A DNA stretch of 64,000 bases, from the NCBI GenBank assembly GCA_946548085.1, contig CAMNPN010000111.1, forward strand, positions 62,001-126,000, written 5' to 3'. A program made the position numbers and the translations under genes. This document shows, one piece after another, positions 58,928-64,000 of this stretch. The DNA comes from an uncultured Prevotella sp. GTDB lineage: Bacteria > Bacteroidota > Bacteroidia > Bacteroidales > Bacteroidaceae. How positions within the stretch are numbered: the first letter of the stretch is position 1; every line of letters starts with the position of its first letter. The notes beneath the pieces were generated by a model. The model searched no databases. It saw only the letters and a program-made list of their open reading frames with translations, and was not told the DNA's origin.

Positions 58928-59011
58928 CTCCCCCTGAGTCAGGGGGAGTTAGAGGGGGTCTGAAGAGACGCTTGTTCAGACCACCCCTAACCCCTCCTAA
59001 CTCAGGAGGGG
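58928..59011. repeat. Nested palindromic repeat between MFS and DUF1846 genes
   Basis: A 21-bp palindrome of CTCCCCCTGA type (58928-58948), then an inverted relation between GAGTTAGAGGGGGTCTGAA and TTCAGACCACCCCTAAC, and an end hairpin CTCCTAACTCAGGAG (58994-59008). It fills the whole intergenic gap and could act as a partial terminator. Similar C-rich hairpins are widespread repeats in other bacteria. Confidence 0.65.
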
Positions 59012-59032
59012 AAACAAATACCACATAAAGAA

Positions 59033-60496
59033 ATGAAGATAGGATTCGATAACGACAAGTACCTCAAGATACAGTCAGAGCACATCAAGGAGCGCATCGC
59101 GCAGTTCGACGGCAAACTCTATATGGAACTGGGCGGCAAACTCTTCGACGACCACCACGCCTCTCGCGTGCTGCCAGGCTTCAAGCCCGACTCGAAGCTC
59201 CGCATGCTCGCACAGCTGAGGGAGTCGATAGAGATCGTGATCGTGGTCAGCGCCGAGGACATCGAGAAGAACAAGGTGCGCGCCGACCTCGGCATCACCT
59301 ACGACGAGGATGTGCTCCGCCTACGCGACGAGTTTATGAAGCGCGACTTCATGGTGGGCTCGGTGGTCATCACGCACTATAACGGCCAGCATGCCGCAGA
59401 CCAGTTCCGCCACCGTCTGGAGCGCGAGGGCATCAAGAGTTACTTCCACTATCCCATCGACGGCTACCCCCACAACGTGGAACTGATCGCCTCTGACGAG
59501 GGCTTCGGCAAGAACGACTTCGTGGAGACCTCCCGTCCGCTGGTCATCGTGACGGCCCCCGGCCCAGGCAGCGGCAAGATGGCCACCTGCCTCTCACAAC
59601 TCTACAACGAGAACAAGCGGGGCGTGCGCGCCGGCTATGCCAAGTTTGAGACTTTCCCCGTGTGGAACCTCCCGCTGAAGCATCCCGTGAACATCGCCTA
59701 CGAGGCCGCCACTGCCGACCTGAACGACGTGAACATGATCGACCCCTTCCATCTGGAGGCCTACGGCAAGACGGCCATCAACTACAACCGCGACATCGAG
59801 ATCTTCCCCGTGCTGAACGCCCTCTTCGAGGGTATCTACGGCGAGAATCCCTATAAGTCGCCTACCGACATGGGGGTGAACATGATCGGCTTCTGCATCT
59901 CAGACGACGAGGTGTGCTGCGAGGCCAGCCGCAACGAGATCATCCGCCGCTTCTATGATGCCACCAACAAGATGGCCGACGGGGCAGACAACGAGAACGA
60001 GGTCAACAAGATCCGCCTGCTCTTCAACCAGGCGAAGATATCCACCGCCACCCGCAAGGTGACTGTGGCTGCCTATGAGAAGAAGATACAGAGCGGACAT
60101 ACCGCCGCCGCCATCGAACTCGAAGACGGCACCATCATCACCTCAAAGTCGTCGCCGCTGCTGGGATGCAGCGCCGCCCTGCTGCTGAACGCCACGAAGT
60201 ATCTGGCAGGCATCGACCACGAGGCCAAGCTCATCTCGCAGAGCCTCATCGAACCCGTGCAGAAGACAAAGACGGAGTACCTGGGCGCAAAGAATCCCCG
60301 ACTGCATACCGACGAGGTGCTCGTGGCCCTCAGCGTGCTCTCCCAGCACGATGAGAACTGTCGCCGCGCCCTGGAGCAACTGCCAAAGTTGCGCGACTGT
60401 CAGGTTCACTCCACGGTGATGCTCAGCGAGGTAGACCGCAAGATCTTCAAGAAACTCGGCTGCGGCCTCACCTGCGACCCCGTGAAGAAGAAGTAA
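59033..60496 (+). CDS. DUF1846 domain protein
   Basis: A 487-residue protein, full length for DUF1846. It begins MKIGFDNDKYLKIQSEHI and has ELGGKLFDDHHASRVLPGF, SDEGFGKNDFVETSRPLVIVTAPGPGSGKM, which includes a GPGSGKM nucleotide-loop-like motif, and FGKTAINYNRDIEIFPV. The family is conserved in Firmicutes and Bacteroidota but has no firm function; the GSGK motif suggests nucleotide binding. It lies between two paralogous MFS transporters, so a metabolic role linked to their substrate is possible. Confidence 0.93.
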   Translation: MKIGFDNDKYLKIQSEHIKERIAQFDGKLYMELGGKLFDDHHASRVLPGFKPDSKLRMLAQLRESIEIVIVVSAEDIEKNKVRADLGITYDEDVLRLRDEFMKRDFMVGSVVITHYNGQHAADQFRHRLEREGIKSYFHYPIDGYPHNVELIASDEGFGKNDFVETSRPLVIVTAPGPGSGKMATCLSQLYNENKRGVRAGYAKFETFPVWNLPLKHPVNIAYEAATADLNDVNMIDPFHLEAYGKTAINYNRDIEIFPVLNALFEGIYGENPYKSPTDMGVNMIGFCISDDEVCCEASRNEIIRRFYDATNKMADGADNENEVNKIRLLFNQAKISTATRKVTVAAYEKKIQSGHTAAAIELEDGTIITSKSSPLLGCSAALLLNATKYLAGIDHEAKLISQSLIEPVQKTKTEYLGAKNPRLHTDEVLVALSVLSQHDENCRRALEQLPKLRDCQVHSTVMLSEVDRKIFKKLGCGLTCDPVKKK

Positions 60497-60504
60497 GCAG
60501 ATTA

Positions 60505-60627
60505 GTTTATGGTTTATAGTTTATAGTTTATAGATGATTACCAAGCAAGCCCTATTTAGTCAATCTTTTTGTCTATATCCGCCTATAGAAGTAATCATCT
60601 ATAAACTATAAACCATAAACTATAAAC
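60505..60627. repeat. Heptamer arrays as a long inverted repeat
   Basis: Left arm 60505-60541 has GTTTATG, GTTTATA, GTTTATA, GTTTATA, then GATGATTAC; right arm 60591-60627 is its near-perfect inverse (GTAATCATC, TATAAAC, TATAAAC, CATAAAC, TATAAAC), 49 bp apart. It fills the DUF1846/MFS gap and is likely a strong transcript hairpin. Confidence 0.8.
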
Positions 60628-60644
60628 AAAAACAACTGTAAACA

Positions 60645-61988
60645 ATGAATGTAAGGCAGAAGCTAAACGACTCGCCTGCGGCCCGCTGGACTGTCCTCTT
60701 CATCGTGGCTACGGCCATGATGATGGGTTATTTCGTCAACGACGTGATGTCGCCCCTGGAGACATTGCTGGAAGCATCTAAGGAAGAAGGTGGACTAGCC
60801 TGGACGCCAAGCGATTACGGATTCTTCTCCGGTGCGAGCGGACTGATCAATGTGTTCTTGCTGATGCTCTTCTTCTCAGGACTCATCCTCGACAAGATGG
60901 GCATCCGCTTCACAGGCGTCCTGTCGTGCTCGCTGATGGTTCTCGGCACCCTGATTAAATACTATGCCGTCACGGCCGACTTCCCTCCGACGGAAGTTGT
61001 CAGCTTTTCTCTGTTATCTTCTTCCTTCTTTCTTCCAAAGTCTGTAGCTGTTGCTTCGCTCGGCTTTGCCGTCTTTGGCGTAGGTTATGAGATGACAGGC
61101 ATCACCGTCTCAAAGGCAATGGTACGTTGGTTTACGGGTCATGAACTGGCTCTCGCCATGGGTATCCAACTGGCGATGGCGCGCCTCGGCACTGCCGCTG
61201 CCCTCAGCATCTCGGCTCCCATCGCCCGCCATTTTACCCTCTCCACACCGTTGCTGCTCTCGTTGTCCTTCCTCATCATCGGCCTTCTGGCCTTCCTCGT
61301 GTTCTGCGTTATGGACCGCCTTGATCAGTTTACAGTAAACAATAACGATTCCGACAAGTTCCTTTGGAGCGACATCGGCACGACCCTGCGCAATCCGGGC
61401 TTCTGGCTCATCACGCTCTTCTGTGTGCTCTTCTACTCGGCCGTATCGCCCTTCCTGAAGTTCTCCACGAGGCTGATGGTGATGAAGTATGGTGTCGATC
61501 CCGACGTGGCAGGCTTCTTCTCCTCAATAGCACCCTTCGGCACCATCCTCATGACACCCCTCTTCGGACTCGTCTACGACCGTTATGGCAAAGGCGTCAC
61601 CCTCGTCATCACAGGTGCCCTGATGCTCACTGCCGTCCATTTCGGTTTCTCACTACCCATGCATGAAAGTACGACAGCCATTGCACTGATGGTCGTACTC
61701 AGCATCGCCTACTCCCTGGCTCCTGCCGCTCTCTGGCCCTGTGTTCCGAAGATTATCCCTCTCAAATGTCTCGGCACCGCTTATTCGATGATCTTCTTCA
61801 TCCAGAACTTCGGCCGCGCCATCATTCCGATGTTCGTGGGAAAGGCCAACGAGACCGATCCTACCTACGAGACCTCGATGCTCATCTTCGGCTTCACCGC
61901 CCTCGGTGCCGCCCTCACAGCCATCGGCATGTGGTATGTAGACCGTCGCAAAGGCTACGGCCTACAACTCCCGAACATCAAGAAATAA
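60645..61988 (+). CDS. MFS transporter (paralogue B)
   Basis: A 447-residue major facilitator. Start: MNVRQKLNDSPAARWTVLFIV. It has GLILDKMGIRFTGVLSCSL with the loop 2-3 motif, GYEMTGITVSKAMVRWFTG, TPLFGLVYDRYGKGVTLVI and the ending GYGLQLPNIKK. Compared with paralogue A it lacks ~90 residues, mostly loops, but the marker motifs and the C-terminal NIK end are shared, so they arose by duplication. It is followed by a convergent nuclease-family gene 23 bp away. Confidence 0.9.
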   Translation: MNVRQKLNDSPAARWTVLFIVATAMMMGYFVNDVMSPLETLLEASKEEGGLAWTPSDYGFFSGASGLINVFLLMLFFSGLILDKMGIRFTGVLSCSLMVLGTLIKYYAVTADFPPTEVVSFSLLSSSFFLPKSVAVASLGFAVFGVGYEMTGITVSKAMVRWFTGHELALAMGIQLAMARLGTAAALSISAPIARHFTLSTPLLLSLSFLIIGLLAFLVFCVMDRLDQFTVNNNDSDKFLWSDIGTTLRNPGFWLITLFCVLFYSAVSPFLKFSTRLMVMKYGVDPDVAGFFSSIAPFGTILMTPLFGLVYDRYGKGVTLVITGALMLTAVHFGFSLPMHESTTAIALMVVLSIAYSLAPAALWPCVPKIIPLKCLGTAYSMIFFIQNFGRAIIPMFVGKANETDPTYETSMLIFGFTALGAALTAIGMWYVDRRKGYGLQLPNIKK

Positions 61989-62011
61989 GGAAATCTCTTA
62001 CTGTCAGTCCT

Positions 62012-63034
62012 CTACATCCGGAACCGTGCCACCAAAGGCAGGTGGTCGCTGAATCCCTTCCGTTGGTACTTCATGCCCTTATAGGTACGGAAAGGCATAT
62101 AGCCGCCATAGAACTTATCCTTCTCAAGGAGGAACTTCGGAGAATGGATGAAGACCGTGTCCACCTTATTATATATAGAGGGCGACACGAGGATGTGGTC
62201 GAGACTGTTCCATTCGCCCTTATAGCGATAGGTGCCCTTCACCCCATAACTGCCGCGGGCCTCCTTGGATATATTCCGCAGGTTGTGCTGCCCGATACGT
62301 ACCAGCGCCGGGGAGTCGTGGTAGTCGTTGAAGTCGCCGCTGACCAGGATACGGGCATCTGGCGTGATTGCCCTAATGGAGTCGACAGCCTGCAGCAGAC
62401 GGTCGGCCGCCTGCAGACGGAACGGACGGCTGGCCTTCTCCCCGCCATGACGACTCGGGGCATGGACGACAAAGACGTGGAGCGTATCGCCCGACTGCAA
62501 CTCGCCACAGGCATAGAGGATATCACGGGTGGGACGCATACCCTCGATGGTCTCGATCCGCAAGCCATACGACCGAATCAAACCGAAGGAGAACGTCGAA
62601 TATATCAGGGCGACATCCACGCCGCGGGCATCGGGCGAATTGGTCATCACATACTCATAGCCCGCATTCCTCAATAGCGAGCGCTTCGTCAGGTCGGTAA
62701 GCGTCTGGTCGTTCTCCACCTCACACAGGGCAATCAGGTCGGGGATGCCCTCGTCGGAAGTGGACAGGATAGACTTGCCTATCCTGTCCAACTTCTTCCA
62801 GTAGCGCTTCTCCGTCCATTGGCGCGTGGCCTCCGGCAGGAACTCATCGTCCTGCTTACCCTCGTCGTGGCGCGTGTCGAAGATATTCTCCACATTATAT
62901 TCCACGAAGGTCAGCCGCTGTGCAGCCGCCTGATGGACGAAAGCCGAACTGAGAACCATGATTACCAGGAGGAACCATGCTCTTCCACTATACACCGAAC
63001 TCATGCTATTTCTCCCGGTAATCATCATCTTCAA
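62012..63034 (-). CDS. Exported endonuclease/exonuclease/phosphatase family protein
   Basis: A 340-residue protein. An ATG at 63004 (MSSVYSGRAWFLLVIMVL) gives a normal signal peptide ending AAA-Q and is an equally good start. The catalytic fold shows FVEYNVENIFD (N), LIALCEVENDQ (E, metal), FVVHAPSRHGG, LVSGDFNDYHDSP (D and N) and RKGFSDHLPLVARFRM, whose SDH closes the active site. This is the DNase I/exonuclease III-like phosphohydrolase fold in a periplasmic or surface protein; the substrate could be nucleic acid or phosphate ester. Confidence 0.9.
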   Translation of the reverse strand: MKMMITGRNSMSSVYSGRAWFLLVIMVLSSAFVHQAAAQRLTFVEYNVENIFDTRHDEGKQDDEFLPEATRQWTEKRYWKKLDRIGKSILSTSDEGIPDLIALCEVENDQTLTDLTKRSLLRNAGYEYVMTNSPDARGVDVALIYSTFSFGLIRSYGLRIETIEGMRPTRDILYACGELQSGDTLHVFVVHAPSRHGGEKASRPFRLQAADRLLQAVDSIRAITPDARILVSGDFNDYHDSPALVRIGQHNLRNISKEARGSYGVKGTYRYKGEWNSLDHILVSPSIYNKVDTVFIHSPKFLLEKDKFYGGYMPFRTYKGMKYQRKGFSDHLPLVARFRM

Positions 63035-63058
63035 CGTTCAATTATTTATTATCAATGA

Positions 63059-64000
63059 TCAACATACCTTCTCCAAGCGCTTCATCATGGCGAACATGAA
63101 GAGCGCAGCAATCAGGCAGACGCCAAGGAACACGCTCCAGCAGACCCAGAGGGGCACGGCTCCCCACAACAATCCGCCAACGACAACCAACTGGTTGCCG
63201 ATAGCCGTTGACACGAACCAGCCGCCCATCATCATGCCCTTATACTTCGGAGGCGCCACCTTCGACACGAAGGAGATACCCATCGGCGAGAGCAGCAGTT
63301 CGCCGAAGGTCAGCACGAGGTAGACCATGATGAGCAGGTTAGGCGTTACGTCGGCCACATGCACTGCCACGGGATTACCGTCGGCCCCTGGCTCCGTCTG
63401 AGGCATGGGCAGGCCAAACGAACTGAAGGCCATCAGGCCATAGGCAATGGCGGCCACGATCATACCGTAGGCGATCTTACGTGGAGCCGAGGGCTCCTTG
63501 CCCTTTGCTGCCAGCGAGCCGAAGATTGCCATCGACACCGGTGTCAGGGCCACCACGTAGAAGGGATTGAACTGCTGGAAGATTGGTGCAGAGACCGTCA
63601 CGCTGCCGTTGCCGTCGTACTGAAGGAAGAGGAAGGCAAGAGCCATACAGATCACGATGGCCGAGATAGCCTTGGCCTTTCCCGTCTTCGACTGGAACAG
63701 TGAGAACAGGGCGTAGACGATGAAGATGACCGCCACGAGGTTCCACACGTCGAAGCACATGGCCTGCAGGCCATCGGCCGACTGGGCGGTGAACTCGTCG
63801 GCGAAATACGTCAGCGACAGTCCGTTCTGATGGAACGCCATCCAGAAGAAGATCACCACGGCGAAGACGAGACAGAGGGCGACGATGCGCTGCTTCGTCT
63901 CCTCCTTGGTCAGTTCAGGCTCCGCGGCGGCGTCGGCCTTCACGGCATCCTTCTTCGCGCCGCCCTCCGTATGGCGGAAGGTGTTGCGGAAGATATAATA
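63059..64000 (-). CDS. POT family peptide MFS transporter, C-terminal part (partial)
   Basis: The frame is open to the right edge (the visible part begins YYIFRNTFRHTEGG), so the N-terminus lies outside; a GTG at 63943 is internal. About 314 residues are visible with at least six hydrophobic helices: VALCLVFAVVIFFWMAFHQ, GLSLTYFADEF, FQQFNPFYVVALTPVS, and LLIMVYLVLTFGELLLSPMGISFVSKVAPPKYKGMMMGGW, broken here by residue limits only in description. The FGELLLSPMG and PPKYKGMMMG patterns are diagnostic of the POT/PTR proton-peptide symporters. It would take up di- and tripeptides. Confidence 0.85.
   Translation of the reverse strand, partial: YYIFRNTFRHTEGGAKKDAVKADAAAEPELTKEETKQRIVALCLVFAVVIFFWMAFHQNGLSLTYFADEFTAQSADGLQAMCFDVWNLVAVIFIVYALFSLFQSKTGKAKAISAIVICMALAFLFLQYDGNGSVTVSAPIFQQFNPFYVVALTPVSMAIFGSLAAKGKEPSAPRKIAYGMIVAAIAYGLMAFSSFGLPMPQTEPGADGNPVAVHVADVTPNLLIMVYLVLTFGELLLSPMGISFVSKVAPPKYKGMMMGGWFVSTAIGNQLVVVGGLLWGAVPLWVCWSVFLGVCLIAALFMFAMMKRLEKVC

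Noticed and set aside
1..64000. tRNA and rRNA genes
   Set aside because: I read both strands for cloverleaf arms, CCA-type ends and conserved rRNA segments and saw none; a covariance search could still find one.

Overview
The window looks like a chromosomal segment of a Bacteroidota bacterium, most like Prevotella/Segatella or a close relative. Three things point there. First, promoters have the Bacteroidota form, TTTG at -33 and TAnnTTTG at -7 with 20 bp between, seen complete at several sites. Second, genes lack clear Shine-Dalgarno sites. Third, typical Bacteroidota genes are present: a VirE/HU-like/smalltalk/amidase cassette, DUF4248, DUF3078, DUF1573, a dual-membrane anti-sigma protein, and SSDD-type surface lipoproteins. 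Genus is inferred from gene content only.

Positions 1-43,733 are one large surface-polysaccharide region made of blocks that change direction often. (a) 1-1192: tail of a Wzt-like ABC exporter ATPase and a glycosyltransferase-like protein. (b) 8178 to 1204, minus strand, AT-rich: ATP-grasp ligase, two DegT-fold enzymes, an NAD-dependent epimerase and three GT2 enzymes, all behind one strong promoter. (c) 8304-11162: a polytopic membrane protein, a decaprenyl-phosphate phosphoribosyltransferase homologue and a polysaccharide deacetylase. (d) 11,293-16,089, minus: amidase, smalltalk peptide, HU-like protein, DUF4248, VirE-type primase/helicase and a small unknown, with many inverted repeats. 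(e) 16,254-26,107: acyltransferases around an operon with a nucleotidyltransferase-aminotransferase fusion, an opine-type dehydrogenase, MBOAT, SGNH-like and sialate-esterase-like proteins. (f) 26,075-43,733: GT2, GT4 and GT8 glycosyltransferases, UDP-galactopyranose mutase, a hexapeptide acyltransferase and an AAA-ATPase/nuclease. No flippase or polymerase can be named with confidence inside the window.

Positions 43,746-64,000 are more GC-rich and mostly core genome: a winged-helix protein, AspS, DUF1573, DUF3078, YidC, an S9 peptidase, an ECF sigma factor with its dual-membrane anti-sigma partner, two lipoproteins and a lipoprotein serpin, two paralogous MFS transporters around a DUF1846 gene, an endonuclease/exonuclease/phosphatase-family protein and the C-terminal part of a POT peptide transporter cut by the right edge.

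The window is rich in small dispersed repeats. There are nonamer arrays (unit roughly NNCACNNAT), heptamer arrays (GTTTAYR or GTGAARA), and GGGGACAG-type palindromes. Some lie in frame inside enzymes: a nonamer array in the nucleotidyltransferase-aminotransferase, palindromes in an acyltransferase and in a GT4 enzyme. The most interesting hypotheses are a possible CDP-ethanolamine/opine-type decoration pathway (17.3-20.2 kb), the VirE/HU/smalltalk cassette with a candidate structured RNA, and the in-frame repeat insertions.
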